Assembly: GCA_029948255.1 (NCBI GenBank)
Contig: JALIZF010001647.1
Location: 186,001-250,000 of the forward strand
Length of the DNA: 64,000 nt
Direction of reading: 5' to 3'
Origin: Telmatactis stephensoni
Lineage: Eukaryota > Cnidaria > Anthozoa > Actiniaria > Isophelliidae
Part shown: piece by piece, positions 36,505 to 49,493 of the stretch
Numbering within the stretch: position 1 is the stretch's first letter
How the letters are laid out: every line of letters begins with the position of its first letter
Translations under genes and position numbers: made by a program
Notes under the pieces: generated by a model
Databases searched by the model: none
What the model was told of the DNA's origin: nothing
What the model saw: only the letters and a program-made list of their open reading frames with translations

Positions 36505-39500
36505 TTAACCAGAGAAATACTTTTGTCTATACATCTCATAATCTTCTGCAATTTGTTGCTCATTAACTATTTCAAACACTGTTGGCGACATTTTCTTTAA
36601 ATGGACATTTGAAAAGAAAATAAACTTGTTAGTCACCCCAGTGTCTACATCTTTCTTCTTTGGCCATTCGTATTTTCCATCTATGTTCTTGACAAGGAAA
36701 TGGACAGTGAACTCATCCTCCATGTCAAGGACATTACATTTCATACTTCTTATTTGCCCTATGTAGAACTGGTCCTCATAGGCAACGGCCACCCACTGAC
36801 CTTTTTGGAGATTGCCTCCATCATAACCCTGCAAATTACAATAAAAAGTTCAATAAAAAGGTTTACAAATTTAAAGTAATTCAGCAACTAAGCCCCCACT
36901 GTGAAAAAAGGTCATATGCTTGCTTAATGAAATAATACAATAAACATATATAGAAAGATGTATTAACACACAGGTTTTTAAAAAATTATCAGAGCATTAC
37001 CTTGGGTGATGTGGAGCCACTGTTGTGATTGTTTGTTTCATTGTCATCTAGATCTACAATAGAAAGGAAAGTAAATTCATTTCATTGTATATAATTTTGA
37101 ACTAGAGAATATATCATTGATATAAATGGGAATATGCGATAACTTCAACCTTTGATATAAAAATAAGTATAGGTTTGAGTTAATCATTAATAGTACTTTC
37201 ATAATTACCAATATTTGTGACATTCACAGCATTTTTCTTAACACTCTAAAGAAGATAGAAAATAAAGGTTTAAAAAATGGATGTACATGTAAGGATTAAT
37301 TTACATTTTCTTATTACCTTATTAACCTTTGTCTTTGGTTCTTTGGTTTGGTGCAAGCTAATTTTAGTAAGCTTGGATGTTTTCCAGGTAAAAAGTGAAT
37401 TTTCCTATAAAAGAGACACAATCATAAATATCTTTTTGCAAGCGAGCTAGTAAAAAACAAGCAAACAATATGCTTGCATAATTTAATATTTTACACAGTA
37501 AATTGAACATTTTGTATAAATTGTATATTTTAAACAGTAATAATGCCAAAACCTGAAAACCACAAACTTTTATTAAAAAGTGGCAAGTCAAATACAAAGG
37601 TATCTTATAGATATCACCTAGAACTTTTTCTCACTTGTTTGATTTTTACCTTAAGCTCATTAAGAGTAGTCTCTCCTTCTGAGGTTTTCTCAGGAAGGCA
37701 TACTTCCTTGTTTTCCATAGTGTTCAATTTCTTCTTCAATTTCATTAATGAATACATATCTAAAAATATATTTCAAGTATTAGGATGGTTAACATATCAA
37801 TCTTATTAATATTAATGTCATTAATCAAAATCCTCCAGCCAAAATGAAATATTTTCTACAAAATAAATTATTCTTTTAATTAGTGAAAGATTTAATCCCA
37901 ACCCCCTCTCCCAACCACAAAATTAAAACTCGGGGTTTGTATGTCCAGAAAATTCAATAACTCGATCTTATTCTTTATTTAATGCTATATCTTATATCCT
38001 GAAGGGGTTAATTTTTAGGTTATAGATCTAGATATCCCACAAGATATTTTTACCTTTTTAATGAAATTCTAGCCCTGTACACATACATGATTGAATAGTA
38101 TTATAGCATATATTACATATGCACATACACCATCACAGCTAGTTACCATTTTCATCATCTGGATCCTTAGGCATCAGATAGATTGCTGTAGCCAGTTTGC
38201 ACTGCAGCTTTGTTGTTTCAAACACTATTACATCATCTCTGTCAATATTAAAACGTATAAAAATTAATCCCTATGGAAACTATCTTTGAGCTTAATGAGG
38301 GTAATGGATGGTGCAGTGTATGAATGCTTTTGCTTTATTCACTTTAATTTGAACTTGTTTTGTGTTTTTCTCTCATATGCTGTTTCCATTGGGTTTCTGG
38401 TGAGTGTGATGCCAGTCACCCATTCCTCTGGAACTGAATTTAAAAACATTCTGGAAGAACCCTTAACGTCTGGAGAGTATCTGGTTGCTGTAAAACAGGA
38501 AATCATGCATTCTTGCAAGATATGTTTAATAGAAGCAGCTATCGAATTAATTAGTGGAACTTACCCACTGCTAAATTTCCTCTCTGAGTCTAATCTGAAA
38601 TGAAAGCAAGAATATAAGTGCTAGCCATGCATGTTCTTTTTATACAATTCTCCTTAAATAAAAAAAATGCAAAGATAAAGTTAAGTCAAAGCTGGCCAGT
38701 GGTATCATGTGCATTATTGGCTACAGCCCTCATGTTGTGCATTGTGCTTTGTTAGCAGCCTTTGCTGTGTAAGCTTTTCACCAACCCCTTGTATTCTGTT
38801 GACCAGCATCACAGATGCCAGGTAGTGAATAAAAATAAAAGTGAGCACATGTCTTTGTACCTTTTTTTCTTGCTTGGAGTGTTGAATTCCTGCTGTGTTT
38901 CATCATCATCAATTCTGAAGTAAAACAGAAGCAACCATTGAACTATTTTATATCAAATAAGAGTTCAAATGATCTGTATGTTTCAGGATATTGAGCTGTT
39001 TGCACAATCATCAACCCTTTCAAAATACAGAAGCTGAGATCAAAAGGAACACTGGGAAATCTGTTGATTGATGATTTTAAAGAAGCTTGTAGATGCAGAC
39101 ATTTCAAACCTAACCTAAACCTTGAGATCATTAATTCTTGGTATTCAAAACACAATTATGTAGCCACTTCACAGATAAATTTATGAATATCCATATATTG
39201 CTGTACCCAGGAGTCATTTAGGTCTCAGCTACTAGCTACTACTTTGGCCAAAAAGTATCTATGTACCTTATTCTTTTCTGTGTTTCAGCATTATTGGATT
39301 CCTTTAGAACTTGGCGATTATCAGTTCTAAATTTAACCAAACAGAAGTATCCAGATTGAATAAGATAACATAAAATAAAATAAAATAAAAAATCTTCTAC
39401 AACAGATCGACGTGTAGAGTGGCTTTTCTTCTGCTGGCACTTACACTCACTACCTCTACATTAAATATTTTGCATACACAGCTCTGTTCATAAATGCTAG

Positions 39501-42049
39501 CTGTTTTTATATTGTTTAAACAAAGTAATGGGGAAAAGCACATTCCTACATTGATATACAAATAAGCTATATATGTACCTCATTCTTTTCTGGGTTTCAG
39601 CATTATTGGATTCCTTTAGGACTTGGCCATTATCAGTTCTAAATTTAACCAAACAGAAGTATCCAGATTGAATAAGATATAAAATAAAATAAACAATCTT
39701 CCACAGCAGACCTATGTGTAGAGTGGCTATTCTTCTGCTGGCACTTACACACACTACCGCTACATTAAAATATTTTGCATACACAGCTCTGTTCATACAT
39801 GCTAGCTGTTTTTATATTGTTTAAACAAATTAGTAATGGGGAAAAGCACTTTCCTACATTGAAATACAAATAAGCTATATATATGTTACCTCATTCTTTT
39901 CTGGGTTTCAGCATTATTGGATTCCTTTAGGACTTGGCCATTATCAGTTCTAAATTTAATGCAACTTCATGTGAGTTGGGTTTGTTCTCTCCTATGTGGT
40001 GTGCAATCCAAGATGTACTTACATTGTTTTTCTCGTTCGCTTTCCAGCTTTTAGATCAGCCAAATACTTTCGTCTGTTCTGTAATGCCATGCCTAATCTT
40101 TCCTTTACTTCCTTTATATGGCCACTTAGCTGGGGTGCACCAGCCGAAATCTTCATTGCACAATTCAAAATAGTAATTTTTTATTATTATTTTGTAAACA
40201 AATTGAAATATTTCTCTTTAATTATCAAGTAATACTTGTTATAAGCTATCTGCTTTATCTCAACTTACCAGTTCAATAAATTTGGCAAATTTAACATCTG
40301 GAATGGATGGTACTGTGTAGGCCTTATTCCAGATTTTGGCCTGCCTTGCACTATCACGCAACAAGTTCTAAAAACAAACAAATGCAACAGATATAGAAAT
40401 TGTTTCTTAGATAAATCAAATTGCCTTTGTTATGAACAAAACTAAACTTAAGCCAGCTGAATCACTAAATGCAAATATTTTTTTTCAATTAATGAACTAC
40501 TCTTCAGTCAGCTGTTTGCTTAGCTTTAGTTACTTGAGCCTGAGACCTTTTCACTTAGCTTACAAGTACAACTATCTCAACCCTACAAAATATTTTTGTC
40601 TTGTAACTTGCAAAGTGAAATTCTAACCATGTAAGGCCCCCTGTAAACTTGTGCTTCAAATCTGTTATGAGTAGTTTGAAAAAAAAAAAAGTGCATTACA
40701 AAATTCCAAAATTATGCTGAAACAACACAAAATTAGTTGTATGAAAAAAACAAATTTTTTTTTTGAATATTATACTCACCCTGAAACATATTTGTGCCTG
40801 AGTACATTTCATATTTTTTCCAGCTTTGGACAGCAACTCCTCAGTCGTAAAGTGGCAGACGCTTTCCTATATAATTTAAGTAACATAATATAAGGACTCA
40901 TTGTTTTTTAATCTAGTGACAAAGCTTTTGGTAACTGTGAATGTTGTACAAGTTTCTAATTTCACAATGCAATCCAACTTCCAAGCATTTTTAGCTTTTT
41001 TAGCTTTGTTATTTTTGGAAGTTAATTGTTGTTACCCCTAAATATTTAAATTCCTTTTGATTATTTATGTATTAGTAGTAAGAATGAGGGTACAATAAAG
41101 TGTTGTTGTTCCCCTCTTTAATTTCACTGTCGTATCAAGGACATTTTAAGCTTATATCAACGTTCGCGTACCTCACTCATTAAACAAGAATGTCTTTCTT
41201 CATTAATTTCAATGTGGTTCACTTGGGTATTAAGTTATAACTTACAAAGAACTCGCGATCGTATGAAATCAAGTTTTAAATAAAAAACAGCTTGGATGAA
41301 ATACACGCATCAGAAAACCTGATAACTTAAGTTATAACAATGTTGTTAACACAATATACCCTTGTTAGTCGTAAGGCATGCATTTAGGTGGGAAAATGTA
41401 TAACATAACAGGCCCAATTAGTTAATAACCTACTAATTTGTTGACACAATATACCCTTGGCAGTCGTAAGGCTGCATTTAGGCGGGAAATACATAACACA
41501 ACAGGCCCAATAAGTTAATAGCTTACTAATTTGTTGACACAATATACCCTTGTTAGTTGTAAGGCTGCATTTAGGCGGGAAATAGCATATTGTCTTCTAA
41601 ATTACCTTCGTATGTTTTTCCATTGGCGTGGAATTCGGCACTGGTCGCTCCGTTCGATCCAGCTGAAGAGACGATTCGAGTTCAGTGCTGGTGGAATTGT
41701 TCGACGATATTGACGAATTAAGACAATCTTCTTCAGTGATCCGTATTCCCCGTATTATACGGCGGATCTTAATCACATCGCCAATTTTAAGACCCGCCAG
41801 AATTAGGTCTTCTTCCCTAGCTTCTCTTAATGTCTCCATGTCATCTATCTGTGGTAGTAAAGATGCTTTTAAGTTTGACAAATAAGCTTTTAAGACTTAC
41901 TTCTCAACAGATAGCAATCACTTCAGTCGGTTAAAAATTATCCATCATTTCTTAAAAACCAGACTCACCCCTTGTTTTGCTAAAATTTCGATGACATAGT
42001 CCTGCAGTTCTACTCCTGATTCTTTGATTTTATCTTTTAACTTGTTCAT
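36505..42049 (-). CDS. CACTA accessory protein, SAM-like N-terminus and Tudor-like C-terminus (16 exons)
   Basis: Exons from the 5' end: 42049-41969, 41848-41606, 40866-40780, 40367-40269, 40150-40023, 39949-39890, 39638-39579, 39326-39267, 38914-38861, 38594-38565, 38238-38147, 37759-37650, 37404-37318, 37245-37209, 37053-37001, 36828-36505. Every junction has GT-AG and keeps phase; the total is 1605 bases, 534 codons plus stop. Residues 1-70 resemble a SAM interaction domain (ELQDYVIEILAKQG...REEDLILAGLKIGDVIKI). A Lys-rich helical middle follows. Residues 428-534 have a small beta-barrel pattern (KGQWVAVAYEDQFYIGQI...YEWPKK). I do not recognise the protein. Its position head-to-head with the transposase suggests a DNA-binding or assembly partner, by analogy with plant TNPA; this is inference. 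Confidence 0.72.
39267..39949 (-). repeat. Tandem triplication of a 60 bp exon with its ~250 bp intron
   Basis: Exons at 39890-39949, 39579-39638 and 39267-39326 are near-identical, each 60 bases (multiple of three) and encoding TDNGQVLKESNNAETQKRM-type peptides. The spacing is about 311-312 bp, and intron sequence is also shared (gctggcacttacac, catacacagctctgttcata). Confidence 0.88.
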
Positions 42050-42251
42050 TCTGAAGCAGATATTTTGAAGAGCAATCCAAATGCCGTTTACACACACATA
42101 ACACCGGCCGAGCACTGAAAAAACCGCCACAAGTTTCCACGTGATTCACCACGTGAGTCACCACGTGATGAAGAGAAGTTTTCCCGTCAGGCATCTGGAT
42201 GTCGCTGTAACCTGGCCATGAAAAGGAAATTGTGGCGGGATTAATTCAGAA
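42050..42251. promoter_or_regulatory. Divergent promoter region between the two CACTA genes
   Basis: The 202 bases between the two start codons must hold both 5' UTRs and start sites. They include the tandem-like cacgtgattcaccacgtgag and a third cacgtg (E-box-type CACGTG sites at about 42138-42170) and no TATA box. Bidirectional control is inferred from position. Confidence 0.5.
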
Positions 42252-45200
42252 ATGAGCTCGAAGTTATGTCTTTGTAAACTATGTAAAGGTAAAACAATTC
42301 ACTCACGAAAAAAAGTAAGCCAGCATATCAAGTTGTACGGTCTTTATGAGTCAAAAAAATCAAGTGAACAGCCGACATTCAAGAGATCCAGAACTTGTGA
42401 TTCAGACTCCAACGAGAGTGACGATGATCGACACGATGATCACGAACCCAGTTATGATGTCGCCCAAGAAGAACTGCTCGAGATCAATGATGATGAAGCC
42501 TTTGCCCTTGGCAGTGGACCTTCTAAAACTGATGATGATGAGGCCTTTGCCCTTGGCAGTGGACCTTCTAAAACTGACGCAACACCAGATAATTTAACGA
42601 CAGCTAAGGTACGAAGTTATCAAAATATAGTTTATCGATGTTACAGAATATAAGTTACCCATTTTAAATCTCAAATTTTTGCTTCAAGATTGCCCTTATA
42701 GGGCATGTTACAATATGTTGTGGACCGGTAATAACAAAACCGGAAGTTCATTCGCCTTCGAAGGCGCGATTTTAGCAGCACGCGTTTATTCCGACATGAA
42801 ACAAAACCCGTGCTCATTGTTAAATTATAAAAATTATAATCAGCCACGAATACCACCAAAACAGCTGCAACCGATTCTCCGAAAAACTTTGTGCGAAAAA
42901 AGATCAGTTTGTTGAAAAGTGAATTTTGAATAAAAATATTCATTGTAGCGATGTTTTGCTTTTGGTGCTTTGACAGTTGGTATATAACAAAACACTTATC
43001 TCTTGATAAATAATTCCAGATGACAGATACTGTTATAAACCTTTATAAAAGGATAAAATTTATAACTTCTTGCCCGGCTTCTTGTTTATATTTTTAGAAC
43101 CTCCAAGAAGACATTGGAGATTATATTGACGGTTTGATGCCCATTCCCGTGGATAACAGTGAGCATGACAGTGATACAGATACGTCAGATTCTGAAACAG
43201 ACGACAGCACTGAATCGGAAAGTGAGGTAAAATCTCATATTTTGACAAAGTCTCTAAACCCACAGTTTTACTCGAGCTCTAAAACCTGTCTTCAAAAATT
43301 GAAGTGCATATGTATTTTAACCTCAGTTTGGTTAATGTTTTGTTATTTCTCAGCAAGTATGAAAAATGAGGAAGTATGTAATTCCATTGCTTGTACTAAA
43401 TGACAGATGATTCACCATTTTCCTTGAATTTGGCTTGCATTTTTACATTGGATCCCTGGTGATATTGTTAATAAAACACAATCATAAAAAATACATTGCA
43501 AGTGTACATTATTTCTAACTGCATGTTTCTATTCTTTTTACAGGATCCCAATGAGAAAACCAATCTAATTGACAAAGAATCTTGTGATATCACTGCTTTT
43601 ATTTTATCAGGAGAACTGTTACAAGATGTTGGTAAAGCTATTGAAAGTAGTCCTCCCCTTCACAGCAGTCTACCATGTACATTGTTTGAGACCCTTGTTC
43701 ATCTGTTTGACTGGTTTGCCTCTCACCCATCACTTAGTAAAGAGGCATTTTCAAAAAACTTGAAACTGTGGCACTCCTTGCTTCCTGAAGGCAATCTCCT
43801 TCCTACTTCTTACCAAGAAGCTTTCAAAATAATCAGGCCTTTTCTTTCCCCAAACATTGTCTATGATGTCTGTCAAAATGACTGTGTTCTGTTTAGAGGG
43901 GAATACAAAGACAGTACCAGCTGTCCAAAGTGCAATGAGCCAAGATTTAAGTCATTTAACATTCCAAAAAGAACTTTCCATTACTTGCCTCTGGGCCCTA
44001 GACTTCTTAGAAGTTATGGTTCAGCTGACATTTCCTATATTCTGCAAAGTCACCAAGGTGAAACTAATGCATCAAATGATGAAGGAATTATGAACGATAT
44101 ACAGGATTCTCCAAAATGGAAGGAAGCATTCAGTGCTGATGGAACTTTTCAAGGTGATCCACGTGGTTTTGCTCTGTCATTATGTCTGGATGGGCTCAAT
44201 CCTTGGAGCAAAAACAAAGCAAATTATTCAATGTGGCCTATTGTTTTGGCACAATTAAATCTTCCAAGGAGATTAAGGTACAATTTTGCAAATATGATAC
44301 TTGTGGGAATAATTCCAAGTCAGGAACAAGGAAAGGAGCCTAAATACCTTGATCCTTATCTTGAAGTGCTTGTGGATGAGATCATTAATTTATCTGGCAC
44401 CAACATTTATGATGCATATAGAAAGGCACCATTCCAAGTCAAAGTAGAAATAATGATATACGTCCTCGACTATCAAGCTTTTGGAAAGGTTTTCAATCTA
44501 ACAGGTACAGGCTCATACAGAGGCTGTGCATGGTGTTTAGTATTAGGTCAGTATTGTCATCACTTGAGAAAAATGGTATATCCTGCCAATAGACGTTTCT
44601 TGTCTTCTGATCACAACCTGAGGAAAGACTGTCGTAACTTCCCGGATCATTCAAAGGAGCAAAGAGAAAGACCACCAAAACGAACACTCCAACAAGACAC
44701 CGCATTCCACACAGCGTATGATAATTCCAAGAATAAATCTCAAGCTGCTAAAGCAGCAACTGGAACTGGCTGTCATGGGATGTATATGTTGGCTGAAAAG
44801 TGTCCTGGATTTGATCGACCTGAACAAACCATGCCGGATGCAATGCATACAATTGCTGTGCAGGTAAAGCATCTTGTCAAGTGCATTGCTGGGAAGGCAC
44901 CAGAAGACTGTTTGGCAGTCAGACTGCAGGAGAAATCTTTGGGAAGGTTCAAAGAATCATGGCCAACCACCAGTAGTTCATCCAAGGCTACTAAAAAGAG
45001 CAAGAGTGAGCAGAAGAGTAAGAAACAGGAAGTATTACCAGCTGCACCATTTGGGCTAACAAAAAAGCAAATTGAAAAGGCTGACCAAAGAGCAAAGCAA
45101 GTCATTACTCCAACTGGAGACAAATTCCGTCCTGGTCCTATTTTTTCAAGAGTCTCAAGACTAAACTCTCATGAATGGAAGGAGGTACAATATGCATCTT

Positions 45201-47399
45201 TGTAAATTTCAATTGAATGTTTGTCTTGATCAGTTCTAGTAAATAAATGTTTTGCTGTACATTATATTAAAGAACAGAAACAGGTAATGTAATGTATATA
45301 AAATGATGTTGGATTATTTTTAACATAAATGTACATTGTACAACATGTGCATGTACACAAATGTACATATACTGACGTCAACTATTTAGTTACAACCTTT
45401 GCAGAATACTTAATGTTAAATGAAGTTCATAAACATGAAAATCTGAAGGGTATTGCATGATTGTCCATCCCCTACAGGCATGTAATACATACACTTACTG
45501 ATCTGCCTTTGAATTTTGATGTCATCTAGATTGCAACTCGTGGTATACTCAAGTACTGTGTAAGGGACATGTTGGGGAATCAACAGCAAGAAAGTTTGAT
45601 CCGCTTCGTGGATGCCATTGCAGCTTTGTGTGCTCCTTCACAGGATATAACAAAAATTCAGCAATTGAAAAAGCAAGTCAGTGAGGCTCTGTCTCTCCTG
45701 GAGAGAGATTTTCCATTGTCCCTACAGGTAAAACTAATAAAAAGTGTAGAGGGGCAATAATGTAGAGGGGGGAAAAGAAACAGAATAGACAAGAAAAATC
45801 GTAGAGCATGAGTGGGATTTCTTTTTTAGAAATGTTGTAACACCCAAAGTTAATGTAGAATACAAATTAACCTAGCTGGTTTAAATCCAATTTAACCTGA
45901 TTTCAAAATTCACCTGTAACACATGCATGCATATTAACACCAGTTTCAAAAAGTCATTCCTTTTGAGTTTACCTGCTTCATATGAAAGTCATGGTTGCAA
46001 TGATGTTGCTATTCTCCCTGTCTGGTTGACAGTAAACACTGTAAGAAATATGCTTCAGCCCTTTGTGTGTTGTGTATTATAAACATGATATGATATTGAT
46101 GTAGTTAATTCATATTTTAGGTCATAACAAATCACATAATGCAACACCTGCCAGATGGCATTGAGAGTTTTGGGCCAGTGCACAGTACATGGATGTTTGC
46201 TTACGAACGTTTTAATTCATGGCTTTGCAGAAGGGCCCTTAACAGGAGAAATCCAGAGGCCACAATTCTGAGAACATATCAGGTGATATTTAGTTAAGAT
46301 TTTTTTCTTCTTATCATTTTTGTGCATTTTGCTTGTTGTTACTCCTTTTATTGCTAATTGGTTGTAAAAAGACTACTTGTACCTGACAATTAAGTATTGT
46401 AACTCTTTTTTAAAAGAAATGTCTAGGTCTAAAGTCAGCAATTTAATGTAAATTCAATAATGTTTATTTTTAATTGGCAGAGGTTTAGTATAGGATTGTG
46501 GCATGCAGGACAGGAACAGAAGCACTTCTGCTTATTTAATTAAGTGGAAGAACAAATAGAGATAAACTGGTTGAAATGATATACATGTTATTATTGTGAT
46601 GACAAAAAGTGCTTGCTTCACTGTTTTTATCTCTTATTTTCAGCTTTTACATGTTTCTTTTTGTTAACAGATCTTTGAGTGGTGCAACTATGTAAAGATG
46701 TCCAAAAAGATGAAAAACAAACTTCCCTTTGAACTTCTGTCTGATGATGACGAAGCTCAATTAGTTCATGACAATTCACAGAGACCACAGCATGGTTTAC
46801 TTTCAAGTGGAGACCTTGGCCAAATGGAAAGTGTTTATGCAAATGTCATTCCAGAATTCCAGTCGCTTTTGACAGTGTATGGCATGGAAAGGGAAAGGGC
46901 TCGCAACCAGGGAAAGCTCAAGAAGTTTCCAGAGTTTAGTCAGTGGAGACCAAAAGGGAGCCAAAATTCTCCTGATGCTCAAATAAATGATGTCCTTATT
47001 GAAGGTCTGAATAATCCCAACATTGTGAAGTTTCAATGTCACATGCTTGAAACCAAGCAACACTCCCACAACTACATCTACATCTCAAAGCAGCATCCCA
47101 CCAAAAGACCCAGTTATTGCTACATTAAGTCTCCATCTTCGGAAGCAAGTAGCCCCTCGTCACAGTTAAGATTTGGTGTAATTAGTTGCCTTTACCAACA
47201 CTCCTTTGCCCAAAAGACATTCATGTGGGCAGCTGTCAGCCTGTATAAGGAGCCAAAGTTTGATTCAAGAAGTGGTCTTTGGTACTCGGAGGATTCCATT
47301 GAAAAAACTGTTCCTGTTTTGCTGAGTTCCCTCTCACACCCACTTAGTGTTGCCAAGGATGACAATTTGAAAATTTGGTTTTTAGATGTACAATTTTGA
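42252..47399 (+). CDS. CACTA/En-Spm transposase (TNP2-type), six exons, open
   Basis: Exons: 42252-42608, 43098-43226, 43544-45184, 45530-45727, 46121-46282, 46671-47399; all junctions GT-AG in phase 0, 1071 codons plus stop. The N-terminus has a Cys-pair motif (CLCKLCKGK..SRKKVSQHI) and an acidic stretch with a 15-residue tandem duplication (DDEAFALGSGPSKTD). Exon 3 holds the TNP2 core: YDVCQNDCVLFRGEY...CPKC (zinc ribbon, ~residues 269-291), LCLDGLNPWSKN (Asp ~378), VLDYQAFG, GCAWC and PDAMHTIAV, the acidic positions expected of the RNase H-like fold. Exon 5 (GPVHSTWMFAYERFNSWL) matches the DUF4218-type region that follows TNP2 in these proteins. It acts in the nucleus to cut and paste the element. 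No lesion was found. Confidence 0.88.
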
Positions 47400-47739
47400 A
47401 TACAACCAAATTTAGAACTTTTACGTGTACTGTCTGTAGACTAAAAAGAAGAATGGAGAAAGTGGATACTTATACATAGTTTGGATTGGATATTTCTGCT
47501 TTGATTTAATTTGTTGCAAGAAGTGAAACTTATTGCAGTTACTAAGAGACTGGTGATTAATGTTTCCATACATGAAATAGACTGGAAACGAATTGCACAC
47601 TTTTTGCCCAGTTTCAAGAGAAAATTAATTGTATGTGATTTGCAGGTTATTCATGGAATGGCGTTCCTTTTTCTATGATGTATGTAGTATGAGCATTATT
47701 AACTTTGAAGTGATAATGCTGGTACATGATTTTCTTTTG

Positions 47740-48216
47740 GGACTTTCAAGGCCAACAATCTTTTTTTATTATTTCATGGGCCATAAAACTTTTTCATTGC
47801 TTTTTCATAGCCCATGAATGTCCCAGTTTTAAACATTTTAGGCTTTCATGGCCCAACATAATCTTTTTTTATTATTTCATGGGCCATAACACTTTTTCAT
47901 TGTTTTTTTCATGGCCCATGAATGTCCCAGTTTTAAACGTTTTAGGCTTTCATGGGCCATGAAAGTTTTCATGGTCCATGAATATGGCTGGAGTATTGCA
48001 TTTCATGGAAATTTCATGGGCCATGAACTCATACTCTGGGCCATACAACATTATTTCATGGGTCATTAAATATATTTGTTGCAATTTCATGGACAATTCA
48101 TGGGCTTGAAGAAAGGCCATGAAAATGAAATCTCCATATTCATGGCCATGAAATATGGGTTTATGGGATTTTCATGAAAATTTCATGGGATTTTTATAAA
48201 AAAACAATTCATAGGC
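47740..48216. repeat. Right subterminal array of CATGAAA/TTTCATG palindromes
   Basis: It includes a ~100 bp unit (ttattatttcatgggccata... gcccatgaatgtcccagttt) repeated twice at 47760-47855 and 47862-47955, then denser palindromes. Mirror image in motif order of the left array. Confidence 0.7.
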
Positions 48217-49493
48217 CTGGCCAATACATTTTGCGAAATGCGAAAGTTCCCTCAGGTAAGACAAACTACAAAATATAAAAGCGATATGACAATTTGGTGG
48301 CATTATATAGAATTTTCAAATTTCCCTAGCAACGGGCCATTTGTGACCTCTCATGTGAAAACGTGTCTTAACACTTTTCCGTTAAACGGGCATTTTTAAC
48401 GGCTATTAACGCTTTTTCAAGACAGGTTAACGGTTTACATAAGCGTTATAACGGTTTATATGTCAGTACACCCTTAAAGCTAGGGACTGTACATACATAT
48501 AAAAGGTAATAATATAACTCAAAAGATTATGTGATTTCTTATATAATGGCCATCTTTAACTTGGCTGATTACATATAGAGTAATTTACTTTGCACCTGGT
48601 ATTAGTCTTGCTACCATTCCCTTATTGTCTACTTATCCAATGGATTAGCAAGACTAAACATGCTTTAAAGGAGACTAATTAGATTTATATAGATGAACAT
48701 GATAGATAAATCAAGGGTAAATAATAAGACCACACAAAAATGCCAACCCCATGAAGCAGCTATAGGTTATGACGTAATTTGGTATTCTATGAAAGTGATA
48801 AGTCGAGCCAGTGATGTTGTGCTATGACTGAATTAGTGTCACAAAAATTCTGGAGAATTATTTTTACAGGCATGCATGGACAGACAATGCTACTTTTTGA
48901 TTCCTGCATTGCATGCAGCAATAAGTGTACCAATCATTTGTGTCAACCCTGCAGCAAGGGAGTGTAAGTGTGCAACAGTTTGCTTGCAACTGTTGCTTAA
49001 GGGTCAATACACAGAGAAACCTCTGTTGCATATACCAACATGCTTACAAGTATATATACATGTCAATGTTGCAAGAAAAGTTGGACATGACTTTAGAATA
49101 CATACCGGTCCTCCCAACAAGTACATGATAGACCTTTGTTCTAAAGTCCCTTGGAGTTATGCTTGTTTTCAAATCACAAAAAGCCATATGTAATCACATA
49201 TTACTTAACATTAAGTAGCCTATGTTAGGGATAGGGTTGCAACTGTACGTACATACATGGTAGGCTGTGTTCTCTAGTCCCTTTGATATCAAATTAGCTA
49301 TATAGCCATATACATGTAACCTTTGTAGCCCTATAGCTGCATAATATTAAGCCATGCACATAGCTACAGTATGTAGTGCCGGTAGCCAAGTAGCCCTGTA
49401 CTGTAGGTTATGGTTTAGGACTAGGGTTAGGGTTGCACCAAAGAATGGTAGCCACACATTTTAGGGGGTTAACTTTAAAGGGGCTTTCTAACA
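48217..49493. other. Non-coding; no gene supported
   Basis: A 105-codon ORF at 48876-49193 shows no recognised motif and no splice context. Short repeated 'tagccatatacatgta/gggttagggttgc' wording occurs at 49200-49440. Nothing else was recognised. Confidence 0.4.

Larger units (their letters stand above)
34628..48216. mobile_element. CACTA (En/Spm) DNA transposon, ~13.6 kb, two open divergent genes
   Basis: The left end reads CACTACGAAATG at 34628. The right end, read inward, is GCCTATGAATTG ending at 48216, which matches except for four positions including the first two bases. Just inside both ends the order CCCATGAAAT, CCCATAAA, TTTCATGG is mirrored, followed by dense CATGAAA/TTTCATG palindromes (to ~35130 and from ~47757). 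Inside lie a TNP2-type transposase (+) and a SAM/Tudor-like protein gene (-) with a shared upstream region. Three-base target duplication is not clear (ctt left, ctg right). The left end is convincing; the right end may be mutated or misplaced. Confidence 0.75.

Noticed and set aside
42671..42943. Minus- and plus-strand ORFs in the first transposase intron
   Set aside because: They lie between well-defined exons 42608 and 43098 and show no recognised motif.
48876..49193. 105-codon plus-strand ORF considered as the missing last exon of P-like copy 2
   Set aside because: No motif of the P-element C-terminus and no matching splice phase; it could be chance.
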